A stretch of 64,000 nucleotides of DNA from Bacteroidota bacterium (GCA_016194975.1 JACQAM010000008.1:62001-126000), one strand, 5' to 3'; numbered from the stretch's first letter, positions 33,863 through 43,527 are shown. The notes: generated by a model from the sequence alone, not told the origin. Numbers and translations: made by a program.

Positions 33863-35251
33863 CTATTGCAAAACGATTTTCTTTGTTCCGGTTTTTCCGC
33901 TGATCTTATCCTTCACCTGTATGAAATAAATTCCCGTTGGATCTCCCGAGAGATCGATCCTCAGTGAATTTCCGGTGAGTTCCTGCGAAGAAATTATTTC
34001 ACCGAGTGTATTCATCACCGTGATCAGTTTCTCAGAATTATCGCGCGTGGTGATGATAAATTCTCCGTTCGTGGGATTAGGCATTACCTGGAATGAAAGC
34101 GGCATTGGTGCGACCATTCCGGTGGTGAGCATGACCATTACCGTGTGATAAATTGTATCCGAACATCCGCCGGTAGAAATAACTACATAAGCATTCATCG
34201 GCCCTGGTGTCAGGTACTGATGAGTAACAACCGCACCGCTTGCTGTTCCTGCATCACCGAAATTCCAGGAATAGGATGAATTCGGAGAATTTGAATTTAC
34301 CGTAAATGTTGCAGTGAAACTTGTCCACGTAGTATCCGGCATCATTGCATTTCCCATCAGCACGAAGGTTGAGTTTAAATACAACGCGAGATTTCCGTTG
34401 CTCATGTTCACCGTATTTGTTCCGAAACACCAGATCCCATCTGAATCGAAAGTGGTATCAACCGAATTGCCTGAAGTAAAATTATATTCCACCAATGCAT
34501 TCACTCCTGTTGCAAGATTATTCGGAATAATAGTTCCCCAATGAAAATTCAGTGAATCGACACGGTTGCGGTAAAACGGTGCTGTGCTTACAAATTGCCG
34601 GAGATAAAGTGAATCATCTTCTACGATCGCAAAACTCTGTGGACGTCCGCCTGCATTGATATTATCATAAACGCCAATGAAATTTTTTGGCGCCGCATTG
34701 AGGGAATCCCAAAGTGCAGAACCTTGTGTAGCGCTCATTGATGTTGTTCCGAAAGCAAGCGACTTTACCTGGAAAGCATTTCCAACAAGACGGTTCGCCA
34801 CCGTAGTTCCGCCGGCCCCGTTATTGATCATCACTTTCACGTAAAGAATATTTCCTGGAAAAAATCTTCCGTTCGCTGTTGGCTCCACGCCAAACCATCC
34901 TGAATAATTTCCTCCTGCATCTGTCATGAGCGAATCGAACCCGGTATTGGAAGTCATCGACGGATTCTGAATTCTTCGGATGACGCGTGTATTTTTATTT
35001 ACAACGATGGGAAGACCTGCTCCATTGGAGGCCATCGACATGGTGGTATCCATCATGGTGAAATAATGATAAGTTGAATTCGGATTGAGCCCCGTTAAAT
35101 TCAACCAGCACCAGAACGGAACGCGTGTATTATTTGATGCGGCTGACGATCCTTCAATGACCTGCGGCACTTTTCCCCCGTTTATCATGGGTACTTGTGC
35201 ATAAAGTCCGGAAGTGATCAGGATTAAATAAGGAAGTATTAGTTTTTTCAT
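33863..35251 (-). CDS. PKD-containing secreted protein with T9SS type A sorting domain
   Basis: 462 aa. It has a signal peptide (LILPYLILITSGLYAQ). Residues of about 20-300 form a beta-rich module with no recognised family (VPFWCWLNLTGLNPNSTYHY, SGWFGVEPTANGRF). A PKD-like domain follows (SSYSWNFGDAG ... VTHQYLTPGPMNAYV), and then the T9SS domain (FQVMPNPTNGEFIIT ... PTGIYFIQV). Exported by T9SS; the function is unknown. A TAATTTTG element lies about 24 bp upstream of the ATG. Confidence 0.82.
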   Translation of the reverse strand: MKKLILPYLILITSGLYAQVPMINGGKVPQVIEGSSAASNNTRVPFWCWLNLTGLNPNSTYHYFTMMDTTMSMASNGAGLPIVVNKNTRVIRRIQNPSMTSNTGFDSLMTDAGGNYSGWFGVEPTANGRFFPGNILYVKVMINNGAGGTTVANRLVGNAFQVKSLAFGTTSMSATQGSALWDSLNAAPKNFIGVYDNINAGGRPQSFAIVEDDSLYLRQFVSTAPFYRNRVDSLNFHWGTIIPNNLATGVNALVEYNFTSGNSVDTTFDSDGIWCFGTNTVNMSNGNLALYLNSTFVLMGNAMMPDTTWTSFTATFTVNSNSPNSSYSWNFGDAGTASGAVVTHQYLTPGPMNAYVVISTGGCSDTIYHTVMVMLTTGMVAPMPLSFQVMPNPTNGEFIITTRDNSEKLITVMNTLGEIISSQELTGNSLRIDLSGDPTGIYFIQVKDKISGKTGTKKIVLQ

Positions 35252-35391
35252 TTAGCAGTTGTTTTCCGACCACAAAATTAGCCGCAAAGGATTTCCACTT
35301 CGAAAAAATCCAATTGTTTTGTTAAGATGTAAATGTTGATTTCTTGTCAAAAACCCTGTATTGGCAGGGGTTTCAGCGCATTAGCGAATGT

Positions 35392-37368
35392 TCATTCAGC
35401 CGGAATTTTTTCTTCCACCCAATCCCCGTTTTCACGGATAAGGTCAATAAGCGCATCCACAGCTTCGGCTTCGGGAACATTCCGTTTCACTACTGTTTTG
35501 CCTTTGTAAAGTGTAATTTTTCCGGGACCGGTTCCTACATAACCATAATCTGCATCTGCCATTTCTCCCGGGCCGTTTACGATGCATCCCATGATCCCGA
35601 TCTTCACTCCTTTGAGGTGAGAAGTGCGCTGGCGGATCTTATTTGTAGTGATCTGCAGATCGAAAAGAGTGCGGCCGCACGACGGACAGGAAATGTATTC
35701 TGTTTTCGAGATGCGTGTGCGCGTGGCCTGCAGAATTCCGAAAGCGGTGGAATTGATAACCCGGAGCGGAGTTGTGTTGGAAGACAACCATACGCCGTCG
35801 CCAATCCCGTCGAGCAGCAGAAAGCCGCAATCGGTGGAGGCGCTGAGCCGGAAGTGTTCTTCGTCAATACCGGAATAATTTCTGCAGATGATGATCGGAA
35901 GAGTCTTGCAATTTCCAATCGAAAAATTATTTTTAATTGAAATAAATGCTCTTCTCATTTCCGCAGCCGCATGCGCATTCGCACTGTTCAGCACAAGCAC
36001 AATATTTTTTTGCGATCTTATTTTCGCCAGGAAATTTTCATCCAAAGTTTTTATGTCAATGGCAATGAAATTCAGTTCCCCCGATCTTCTTTCCGATTCA
36101 AAAAATTCATTGCCACAGAACAGCGGGTAGCAACGGGAAGTTTCCTTCAGCGATTTCCATTTTTCTGAATTGTAAATTATTCCAAGTGTTCCCGGGATTT
36201 CAAAATTCACATCGTTGTTGCCCGTGTACACGTAGTCGCAGGCGAGATCCGTGATGTTCCATTTATCAGTCGAAACAAAATAATTATAACCGACAGCAAA
36301 AAGTGATGCAGGAGTAATTTCATTTTGGCCTGAAAAGTCTGCAATGACACGCGGAACATTCGCACTTCCGATATTTGCAACATTCAAACAATTTTCGCGC
36401 TCATATTCATAGGGAGAATAAGGAAGAATTATTTTTTCATCATCACTTTTGATTTCCGGAATTTCTACATGATCTTTTCTTTTCGCATAGCGCTCCACCA
36501 GCATTTTCGCAACCGGAATTTCAAATTCAGGCTCTTCTGTCAATGAAACACGAACGGTATCGCCCAATCCGTCTTCCAACAAAGTTCCTATTCCCGCCGC
36601 CGATTTTATTCTGCCGTCTTCACCATCGCCCGCTTCCGTAACACCCAGATGCAACGGATAATTCATTCCCGCGCGCATCATCTGCTGCACAAGCAGGCGA
36701 TACGCCTGCACCATCACCTGCGCGTTACTCGCCTTCATGGAAAGAACAATGTTGAAATAATTTTCATCTTCACATATCCGTAAAAATTCCATCGCACTTT
36801 CCACCATTCCCAGCGGAGTATCGCCGTAGCGCGAAAGAATTCTGTCGCTCAGAGAACCGTGATTGGTGCCGATACGCATCGCAGTTCCGTATTCTTTGCA
36901 GACTTTTACCAATGGAATAAAACGCTCTCGTATGCGCGCGAGTTCCGCATCATAAGTTGCATCGGAATATTCAATGTGTTCGAATTTTTTTTTGTCGGCG
37001 TAGTTGCCCGGATTCACTCTTACTTTTTCTACAATGCGAGCTGCAAGTTCTGCGGCATTGGGCGTGAAATGAATATCGGCGACCAGAGGAGTTTTGTATC
37101 CGCGTGCGCGCAATTCTTTTTTTATCGCTTCTAAATTCTGCGCTTCTTTCAGACTCGGTGCGGTAATGCGAACATATTCACATCCCGCTTCTATCATGCG
37201 TATCGATTGCTCCACCGTCGCTTTTGTGTCGAGCGTATCGGTGGTGGTCATCGATTGCAGGCGAATGGGATTTTCTCCGCCCATTGGAGCATCGCCGATC
37301 GTTACAACACGCGTTTTCCATCGGGAATATTCTGTCAATGAATTGCAGTATGGAAGAAGGGAATTCAC
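35392..37368 (-). CDS. ispG: 4-hydroxy-3-methylbut-2-enyl diphosphate synthase, long form
   Basis: 658 aa. It reductively opens MEcPP in the MEP isoprenoid pathway using a 4Fe-4S cluster. The N-terminal TIM barrel starts YCNSLTEYSRWKTRVV and includes VADIHFTPNAA. The C-terminal cluster ligands are CPSC and then GCIVNGPGE, with Glu exactly seven residues after the third Cys as in E. coli. An extra domain of about 260 residues between barrel and cluster domain marks the plant/Bacteroidetes/Chlamydia long form. The start is GTG, supported by a TATCTTTG ending 4 bp before it. Confidence 0.95.
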   Translation of the reverse strand: MNSLLPYCNSLTEYSRWKTRVVTIGDAPMGGENPIRLQSMTTTDTLDTKATVEQSIRMIEAGCEYVRITAPSLKEAQNLEAIKKELRARGYKTPLVADIHFTPNAAELAARIVEKVRVNPGNYADKKKFEHIEYSDATYDAELARIRERFIPLVKVCKEYGTAMRIGTNHGSLSDRILSRYGDTPLGMVESAMEFLRICEDENYFNIVLSMKASNAQVMVQAYRLLVQQMMRAGMNYPLHLGVTEAGDGEDGRIKSAAGIGTLLEDGLGDTVRVSLTEEPEFEIPVAKMLVERYAKRKDHVEIPEIKSDDEKIILPYSPYEYERENCLNVANIGSANVPRVIADFSGQNEITPASLFAVGYNYFVSTDKWNITDLACDYVYTGNNDVNFEIPGTLGIIYNSEKWKSLKETSRCYPLFCGNEFFESERRSGELNFIAIDIKTLDENFLAKIRSQKNIVLVLNSANAHAAAEMRRAFISIKNNFSIGNCKTLPIIICRNYSGIDEEHFRLSASTDCGFLLLDGIGDGVWLSSNTTPLRVINSTAFGILQATRTRISKTEYISCPSCGRTLFDLQITTNKIRQRTSHLKGVKIGIMGCIVNGPGEMADADYGYVGTGPGKITLYKGKTVVKRNVPEAEAVDALIDLIRENGDWVEEKIPAE

Positions 37369-37372
37369 AGTA

Positions 37373-37380
37373 CAAAGATA
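37373..37380 (-). promoter_or_regulatory. -7 element TATCTTTG, 4 bp before ispG GTG (leaderless candidate)
   Basis: The minus strand reads TATCTTTG, then TACT, then GTG. A TTCG sits 19 bp upstream of the -7 element, in the -33 position. Confidence 0.6.
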
Positions 37381-37447
37381 AGGCGCTAAGCCGGGTGTAC
37401 GAAAAACGAAATGTTACGAAACGTTATTCGCTTTGGTAAGAAGCAAC

Positions 37448-38320
37448 TCACTTCCTCATCTTGATCCATCCATTCAGAAAAACGGTGGAAAGAATGATGG
37501 CCGCGCCAATGTAAAAATAGCCGGTGAGTTGTTTGTCCTCATGAAAAATAAAGTAAGCGAAAATAATTCCGTAAAACGTTTCGAGATTAAGGGTGAGTGA
37601 AACCGTGTAAGCGCTCACTGTTCTCAGAATGTAAAGACTGATGAGAAACGGAACCGTAGTGCAGGCAATGCTCAGTATGATGAGATAAAAAAGATCTTCG
37701 TGCGACATCGTGATCCACGTTCCGTTCCAGGGTTTGAAGAGGAGAACGAAAATGCTCATCGCAATAAATCCGCCGAGAATTTCATACAGCGACATTTTTG
37801 TTCCGTCGTGTCCTTTCTGCACGAGAAAAGCATTCATCACTGCGAGGAGGGAAGAAGTGAGTGCAGCAAAAATTCCCAAAACAATTCCAAGTGCGTATTG
37901 CCTTTCCACCCCGAAGATCATAATGAGTGCGCCCACCACCATTAAACCAAAAATAATTTCATAGGCACGGACTTTTCTTTTCATGAAGATCGGTTCGATG
38001 AGTGCAGTGAAAAGTGAGCCGGTGGAAAATACGGCGAGTGTTACGGAAACGTTGCTCACTTTTATGGCTTCATAAAAACAGATCCAGTGAACGGCGAGAT
38101 CGAGTCCAACGAAGAAGTAAATGAGCATTTGCCGGGAGGAAACAAGGATACTTTTACGACGGATGAGCAGGTAAGCAAAAATACCGGCAAGAGCGATGGG
38201 CAGCCGCAGCCACACTAATTTGTAGGAAGGAAGCGTGATTTGTTTTCCGAGGATCGCTGTCCATCCCCAAATGAAAACCGTGAGGTGAAGCAGGAAATAG
38301 TTGCGGCGGCTTTCAGACAC
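37448..38320 (-). CDS. EamA/DMT-family inner-membrane transporter
   Basis: 290 aa with about ten hydrophobic helices in two repeated EamA halves; the first half contains GWTAILGKQITLPS and the second ALTSSLLAVMNAFLVQKG. The DMT superfamily includes metabolite exporters, and the substrate cannot be read from the sequence. The start is GTG (38320). It reads toward ispG, with 79 bp between its stop and the ispG start. Confidence 0.88.
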   Translation of the reverse strand: MSESRRNYFLLHLTVFIWGWTAILGKQITLPSYKLVWLRLPIALAGIFAYLLIRRKSILVSSRQMLIYFFVGLDLAVHWICFYEAIKVSNVSVTLAVFSTGSLFTALIEPIFMKRKVRAYEIIFGLMVVGALIMIFGVERQYALGIVLGIFAALTSSLLAVMNAFLVQKGHDGTKMSLYEILGGFIAMSIFVLLFKPWNGTWITMSHEDLFYLIILSIACTTVPFLISLYILRTVSAYTVSLTLNLETFYGIIFAYFIFHEDKQLTGYFYIGAAIILSTVFLNGWIKMRK

Positions 38321-38467
38321 AGATCGGATTTTTTGCGGCAGTAAATGTAAGCGTTTGTGGCGGCGGGGTTGTGCAGGAAATTGAATACGTAAGATAATTT
38401 CAAATCATTTTGCAGGCATTGTGAATGTGCAGCATCTTTGTATCGCAAACAATAGTAGAAAGCGAAC

Positions 38468-39556
38468 ATGAATTTTTTCAGAAACATACTCATCATCGGA
38501 ATGCTCCTCGGCCTGTTGCTGATAGGGGCTTCTACTTCGAGGGCGCAGGCGATATGTACCGGAAATTATACGTTTACCACGAGTGGGCTTACCGTTAATT
38601 TTTCCGGAAGTACTTCTGCCAACATCACCAATGTGGTTTGGGATTTCGGCGATGGCAATTTTGATAATTCGAATCAGTTGAATGTATCACACACGTATGC
38701 TTCGCCGGGAATTTACACGGCGTGTATTCAATATTACGATTCAACCATTTGCGGCGACAGTACTTGTCATCCCATTATGCTGAGTTCCTGTTACGGAACG
38801 ATTTCTTTTAATGTGAATGGAATGACGGGAATTTTTTATGGCACTGCAAATGGCGCCGGCCCCAATGTAATTTACGCATGGAATTTCGGAGATGCAACTA
38901 CTTCCAATTTGCAGAATCCTTCTCACACGTATGCGAATACGGGCGTGTACACCGTGTGCTTCGCCTACTATGATACCTCCAATGGGTGTTCCGATTCGGT
39001 TTGCACGCAAGTGAGCATTACCGGAAGCTGCTACGCCGATTTTACGTGGATCGATTCGCTCGGATATTGTTTCTTCATCAATCAATCTTCGACGGGAAAT
39101 ACTGGAAATTATTTCTGGGATTTTGGTGACTCTTCTACGGGAAATACTTTCAATCCATCGCACACGTATGCGAATCCCGGAATGTACCTGGTTTGCCTCA
39201 CGGCGTATGATTCCATGATGAATTTCTGCGATTCAACCTGTCATTGGGTGACCGTCAATAATGTGCAGGGAATTCACGAGCGCACATCTTCAACGGATGA
39301 AATTAATATTTATCCAAACCCATCCAGCGGCACATTTACTGCGTATTTCACTTTAGAAAAAAATTCAGAAGTGCGATTTGCACTCTACGATCTTTCCGGC
39401 CGGCAGGTTCAATTGCTGGAGAAAAAAGAATTCACAACCGGAAAACATAATGAAGATTTCAATACCGACGGACTGCCTTCAGGAACTTATATCCTTCGGA
39501 TCAATTCAAATACACAAACGATCAATTCACGAATAATAATTACAACGAAGCTTTAA
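38468..39556 (+). CDS. Triple-PKD secreted protein with T9SS type A sorting domain
   Basis: 362 aa. It has a signal peptide (LGLLLIGASTSRAQ). Three PKD-type domains follow in tandem, each with a W-D-F-G-D motif (VVWDFGDGNF, YAWNFGDATT, YFWDFGDSST) and H-T-Y-A before the last strand. The domains carry regularly placed cysteines that may form disulfides. The T9SS domain ends the protein (INIYPNPSSGTFTAY ... PSGTYILRI). Probably a secreted adhesive or structural protein. Confidence 0.85.
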   Translation: MNFFRNILIIGMLLGLLLIGASTSRAQAICTGNYTFTTSGLTVNFSGSTSANITNVVWDFGDGNFDNSNQLNVSHTYASPGIYTACIQYYDSTICGDSTCHPIMLSSCYGTISFNVNGMTGIFYGTANGAGPNVIYAWNFGDATTSNLQNPSHTYANTGVYTVCFAYYDTSNGCSDSVCTQVSITGSCYADFTWIDSLGYCFFINQSSTGNTGNYFWDFGDSSTGNTFNPSHTYANPGMYLVCLTAYDSMMNFCDSTCHWVTVNNVQGIHERTSSTDEINIYPNPSSGTFTAYFTLEKNSEVRFALYDLSGRQVQLLEKKEFTTGKHNEDFNTDGLPSGTYILRINSNTQTINSRIIITTKL

Positions 39557-39599
39557 CACAGCAACAATCAATACCAGGCCGAATATTTTTCTTAATGGC

Positions 39600-39800
39600 C
39601 TGCATTACTCCTCCGATTTCGTGTGTTTTTCGGAGGAAAACCCGGGAGGGCGCTGACGGGAGACGGCGCCCTCCATTTTTTTAAAAAGCTGACGCGTCAC
39701 ACAGAGCTTGCCGAAGTGCGGCGCCCTCCATTTTTTTAAAATTATTTCATTCGAGACAGCTTGCCCTGAGCGAAGCCGAAGGGCCCTGCAATTTTTTTTA
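39600..39800. repeat. Intergenic direct repeats and REP-like strings
   Basis: This lies within a 318-bp gene-free spacer. CGGCGCCCTCCATTTTTTTA with following AAA occurs at 39664-39686 and 39719-39741. A third, degenerate version (GGGCCCTGCAATTTTTTTTA) follows near 39781. The GGAGGGCGC at 39645 pairs with GCGCCCTCC, so alternative hairpins ending in T-runs are possible. CCCTGAGCGAAGCCGAAGGG (about 39764-39783) resembles a REP string common in environmental genomes. No gene was found; a short minus-strand ORF across it has no coding character. Confidence 0.65.
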
Positions 39801-39862
39801 ACGCGCTGAAGCAAACAAAAAATTGTACATCGCGAATGGTAAATCGTACATCATTCCATGTC

Positions 39863-39870
39863 TAACTTTG
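39863..39870 (+). promoter_or_regulatory. -7 element TAACTTTG, 4 bp before ATG (leaderless candidate)
   Basis: It reads TAACTTTG, then TTCC, then ATG at 39875 of the cysteine desulfurase gene. Confidence 0.6.
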
Positions 39871-39874
39871 TTCC

Positions 39875-41020
39875 ATGCATTCTCCCGTTTATCTCGATCA
39901 TAATGCAACAACACCTGTCGATGCGCGTGTACTCGATGCCATGCTTCCTTTCTTCACAAAGAATTTCGGCAATGCATCCAGTCGCACGCACGCATACGGG
40001 TGGGTGGCTGCAGATGCGGTAGAAGAAGCAAGGAAGAAAGTGGCTGAACTTATTTCTGCAGAAGCGCAGGAAATTATTTTTACTTCCGGCGCAACAGAGT
40101 CCATCAATCTCGCGATCAAAGGTGTTTTTGAGAATTATTCCGCGAAAGGAAAACACATCATCACGACAAAAACAGAACACACAACCGTACTGGACTGCTG
40201 TGCTAAACTGAAAAATTCAGGTGCTGAGATCACTTATCTCGGTGTTGATCACGAAGGAAAAATAAATCCCGGCGAATTGAAAAATGCTTTGCGGAAAGAT
40301 ACGATCCTGGTTTGCGTGATGCTGGCGAATAATGAAACAGGAACCATCCAGCCCATTGGTGAAATCGCTGAACTTGTTCATGCCAACGGAAGTCTGTTGT
40401 GTTCTGACACAACCCAGGCCATAGGTAAGATGCGTGTGGATGTGAATGAAATGGAAATTGATCTCGCCTGTATTTCTGCTCACAAAATTTACGGACCCAA
40501 AGGCAGCGGGGCGCTTTTCATTCGCAGGAAAGATCCGCGCGTTACGATCACAGCGCAGGTGCACGGGGGCGGGCACGAGCGGGCACTCCGTTCAGGTACG
40601 CTCAATGTTCCGGGAATAGTTGGCCTTGGCAAAGCAGCAGAAATTGCCAATGAAGAATGGTGGAATGATGCGCAGCGTATTTCGTTGCTTCGCACAAAAC
40701 TCGAACAACAGATACAGGATTGTGGAAATGTGGTGATCAACGGTTGCATCAAAGACCGGCTTGCCAACACTAGTAATATTTCTATACTGGGAATAAAAGC
40801 AGACCAACTCATTCCGATGATCCCGAACATTGCAATCGCTACGGGCTCCGCATGCACTTCCGCAATTCCAGAACCTTCTCATGTGCTAAGGGCGATGGGA
40901 ATTGATGAGGAAACAGCATTTTCCTCCATTCGCATTTCATTGGGGAAAACAACTTCGGAAGAAGAAATAAGTTTTGCCGGCAAAGAGATCTGTAACCAAA
41001 TAAAGGAATTGCGTTATTGA
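39875..41020 (+). CDS. Cysteine desulfurase (IscS/NifS-like)
   Basis: 381 aa. This PLP enzyme transfers sulfur from cysteine for Fe-S clusters and thio-modifications. It starts MHSPVYLDHNATTPVD as NifS/IscS proteins do. His102 (TEHTTV) stacks on PLP, Lys204 (SAHKIYGPKG) forms the Schiff base, and Cys327 (ATGSACTS) is the active-site cysteine. The long loop around Cys places it in group I. No iscU is adjacent, so it may serve as a stand-alone sulfur donor. A -7 element ends 4 bp before the start. Confidence 0.93.
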   Translation: MHSPVYLDHNATTPVDARVLDAMLPFFTKNFGNASSRTHAYGWVAADAVEEARKKVAELISAEAQEIIFTSGATESINLAIKGVFENYSAKGKHIITTKTEHTTVLDCCAKLKNSGAEITYLGVDHEGKINPGELKNALRKDTILVCVMLANNETGTIQPIGEIAELVHANGSLLCSDTTQAIGKMRVDVNEMEIDLACISAHKIYGPKGSGALFIRRKDPRVTITAQVHGGGHERALRSGTLNVPGIVGLGKAAEIANEEWWNDAQRISLLRTKLEQQIQDCGNVVINGCIKDRLANTSNISILGIKADQLIPMIPNIAIATGSACTSAIPEPSHVLRAMGIDEETAFSSIRISLGKTTSEEEISFAGKEICNQIKELRY

Positions 41021-41102
41021 TAAAAGGTTTGTTAACAAACATTCTTCCTTTTCCTGTTCATTACTTGGTCCCTTACGCTTTATTACCAATGAGCATTTAA
41101 CA

Positions 41103-41110
41103 TAGTTTTG
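41103..41110 (+). promoter_or_regulatory. -7 element TAGTTTTG
   Basis: A TAnnTTTG match 35 bp before the ATG of the MORN-repeat gene (41146). Confidence 0.45.
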
Positions 41111-41145
41111 AAAACTAAAAACACACATCGTACGTTATTCTTACA

Positions 41146-43017
41146 ATGAAACGTTTTCTCCCCGCAGTTTTTTTCCTCGCCGCTTTTATATTTTCCCATG
41201 CGCAGTCCACGGTTCCGCTCGGGCCGAAAAATAAAAAAGGAAGCAATGGAAATACAGCGCATCTTTCCGGCAAGCCCATTAAGCAAACGGAATTCTATGA
41301 TGAGGAAAACAAGCACAAGAAAAGTGAGATCTATTATCTCGGCGATATCAAACAGGGCAAATGCACTTATTATTATTACACCGGCAAGATCGAACACACC
41401 GGCGCTTACAAATATAATCTCGAGGACAGCACGTGGAATTATTATTTCGAAGACGGAGAAAAAAAATCAGTTGAGAATTATTACAACGGAAAAAAGAACG
41501 GCACTGCTAAGTATTGGTACAAAACCGGGCAGGCAGCACTCCTCTGCAAATATGTCGGTGATCTTCCCGATAGCACGTGGACCACTTATTATGAAAATGG
41601 GAAAGTAAAAAGCATTGAACAGTTCAAAGCTTACGAAGGAGATTTCAATTACATCTCGCACAAGAACGGACATTTTCAGTATTGGGACGAGAATGGAAAT
41701 ATTCAGAACGACGGTTATTTTGTGAACGATACGCTGGAAGGAAAATATACGGCGTGGTTTCCCAATGGAAAAAAGCAACAGGAAGGAAATTATTCCAAAG
41801 GACAAAAAACGGGCGACTGGAATGAATGGTTCCGCGACGGAACTCCGCTTCAGCATTTGAACTATGAGAACGGAAATGAATTACTCATGGATTTCTGGAG
41901 TGAAGGCGGAAAGCAGGTTATTAAAAACGGGTACGGAAAAATGTTGCTCGTGTATGATAACGGAAAAAAAAGAGGAGAAGGAATTTATCGCGATGGATTG
42001 CGCGACAGCACGTGGACGTTTTACACACAGGGAGGAAAACCCGATTTTAAAGATGAATTCAAACAGGGAAAGAAAAACGGAAAAACAATTCACTGGTATG
42101 AGAGCGGTCAAAAGAGCATTGAGGGAGAATACGCCAACGATCTGAAAACAGGAACGTGGACGTGGTATAAAGAGGACGGAACAAAATATCAGCAGGGAGA
42201 ATTTGCCGATGATAAACGAAATGGCCATTGGCAATTCTGGTATGACAAGCAGAACCAGATGCAGATGGATGGCTATTACAAGAATGATAAAGAAGATGGC
42301 AACTGGACATTCTGGTATCCCGCAGGGCAGAAATATAAAGAAGGGCCATTCGCAAATGGAATGAAAAACGGGCAATGGACATTTTATTTCGAGAACGGAC
42401 AAATGCTGCAACAGGGAGTTTATGTAAATAATATGAATGACGGCGCGTGGACATCGTGGTACGATAACGGGCAGATGAAAGACCAGGGCTCATTTAGAAA
42501 AGATTCGCTCATTGGCAAATGGGATGGATGGTATTACAATGGGAAACAGAATTATTCAGGCCAATATGATGATGGAAAAAAAACAGGGGAATGGACTTTC
42601 TGGTGGGACAATGGAAAATTGCACGAGAAAGGAAAATATACCGATGGTGTGAAATCAGGAAAATGGATTACGAATTATGATACGGGTTTACCCGATGAGA
42701 TCGGAACTTACAAAGAAGGAAAGACCAATGGCAAATGGAAATTCTATTATGAAACCGGGGCGCTTAAAACAAAAGCGAACTACAAGCAGGGAAAAATTTA
42801 CGGGAAGACAATTAATTATTACGACAACACAAAGATTCAAAGCATCACCCGAAATAAATTATACATAGAGAAACAATATGTGCTCACGAAGAAGAACGGG
42901 AAAAAAGTGTACAAGAAATTATTGGTGAGCAAACCAAACGGCACCTGGATCTATTACGACGAGAAAGGAACGGAGATGAGCCGCATGAAATATAAAAAAG
43001 GATTGAAAGTGAAATAA
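41146..43017 (+). CDS. Long MORN/YwqK-type repeat protein
   Basis: 623 aa. It has a signal peptide (LPAVFFLAAFIFSHAQ). Nearly all of the rest is tandem units of about 23 residues of the form G.Y.NG.K.G.W..Y...GQ (GNWTFWYPAGQKYKEG, GQWTFYFENGQMLQQG, GAWTSWYDNGQMKDQG), roughly 20 in all. These MORN-like beta-hairpins also define the family annotated as YwqK antitoxin, but there is no toxin beside it, and a secreted surface or periplasmic scaffold is more likely here. The C-terminus is very basic. It ends before a strong symmetrical hairpin. Confidence 0.85.
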   Translation: MKRFLPAVFFLAAFIFSHAQSTVPLGPKNKKGSNGNTAHLSGKPIKQTEFYDEENKHKKSEIYYLGDIKQGKCTYYYYTGKIEHTGAYKYNLEDSTWNYYFEDGEKKSVENYYNGKKNGTAKYWYKTGQAALLCKYVGDLPDSTWTTYYENGKVKSIEQFKAYEGDFNYISHKNGHFQYWDENGNIQNDGYFVNDTLEGKYTAWFPNGKKQQEGNYSKGQKTGDWNEWFRDGTPLQHLNYENGNELLMDFWSEGGKQVIKNGYGKMLLVYDNGKKRGEGIYRDGLRDSTWTFYTQGGKPDFKDEFKQGKKNGKTIHWYESGQKSIEGEYANDLKTGTWTWYKEDGTKYQQGEFADDKRNGHWQFWYDKQNQMQMDGYYKNDKEDGNWTFWYPAGQKYKEGPFANGMKNGQWTFYFENGQMLQQGVYVNNMNDGAWTSWYDNGQMKDQGSFRKDSLIGKWDGWYYNGKQNYSGQYDDGKKTGEWTFWWDNGKLHEKGKYTDGVKSGKWITNYDTGLPDEIGTYKEGKTNGKWKFYYETGALKTKANYKQGKIYGKTINYYDNTKIQSITRNKLYIEKQYVLTKKNGKKVYKKLLVSKPNGTWIYYDEKGTEMSRMKYKKGLKVK

Positions 43018-43025
43018 AAAAAATT

Positions 43026-43047
43026 GCCCGGGCGAAATTGCCCGGGC
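43026..43047. terminator. Symmetrical hairpin between convergent genes
   Basis: GCCCGGGC occurs twice (43026-43033 and 43040-43047) around GAAATT and can pair as an 8-bp all-GC stem. It lies between the stops of the MORN gene and the 106-aa gene, flanked by A-rich and T-containing sequence, and so may terminate from both sides. Confidence 0.7.
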
Positions 43048-43068
43048 GGATGTTATTTCATGGGATGT

Positions 43069-43389
43069 TCAGGATGTTTTTCTTCTGACCTTTCTGAAGT
43101 GAGGATCATTCGGGTGATCGAAATGGCGCCTCGTGTGAATGTGGGGATGCTCATCATCGACTGAATTCTTTTTCGATTGCCCTGAGCCGAAGAACCAGGC
43201 AACGAGGATGAGGAATACGATACCGGAAATAAGCAGTATCACCTCAAGCGAACTGAAACTGTTGTTCGAAATGTCCTTTCCGGGAGCATTTGTTGCCAGT
43301 GCTGCTTTTGCATTCGCAAGCATCAGTAATAGGAAAACTGCGATCCATTTCAGTTTTCTCTGTCCCAGGTTGTTTTTTAAGGTTTTCAT
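43069..43389 (-). CDS. Small membrane protein with His-rich tail
   Basis: 106 aa. A signal-peptide-like start (WIAVFLLLMLANAKAALA) is followed by a 20-residue linker and one transmembrane helix (LEVILLISGIVFLILVAWFF). The soluble tail is rich in His and charged residues (DDEHPHIHTRRHFDHPNDPH). The topology is probably one spanning helix with the tail in the cytoplasm. The His clusters could bind metal (inference). No family is recognised. It lies opposite the rimP promoter region. Confidence 0.6.
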   Translation of the reverse strand: MKTLKNNLGQRKLKWIAVFLLLMLANAKAALATNAPGKDISNNSFSSLEVILLISGIVFLILVAWFFGSGQSKKNSVDDEHPHIHTRRHFDHPNDPHFRKVRRKTS

Positions 43390-43527
43390 AACGTTACGGG
43401 TTTAAGTTGAACGTATGCCCTTGGGAGGTTGAATAAGGCAATTCAAGCAAAGAACTTTATCGTTGATCTGATCTTACTTATCAGTCGATTCTACGTATCA
43501 GACGAATCATGGTTTCAGGGGTTGCCC

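Noticed and set aside
35392-37368. Possible fusion or insertion event in ispG because of the extra ~260 residues
   Set aside because: The long IspG form is normal for Bacteroidetes, Chlamydia and plants; both catalytic parts are intact.
39605-39814. 69-aa minus-strand open frame in the repeat-rich spacer
   Set aside because: The residues simply translate the repeats (KKWRAPHFGK, KKMEGAVSRQ); no coding character.
41146-43017. Local DNA repetitiveness in the 623-aa gene
   Set aside because: Explained by MORN-like protein repeats of about 23 residues; no DNA-level element is needed.
41146-43017. Calling the MORN-repeat protein a toxin-antitoxin component (YwqK)
   Set aside because: It is a 623-aa secreted protein without an adjacent toxin; the family name arises from shared repeats only.
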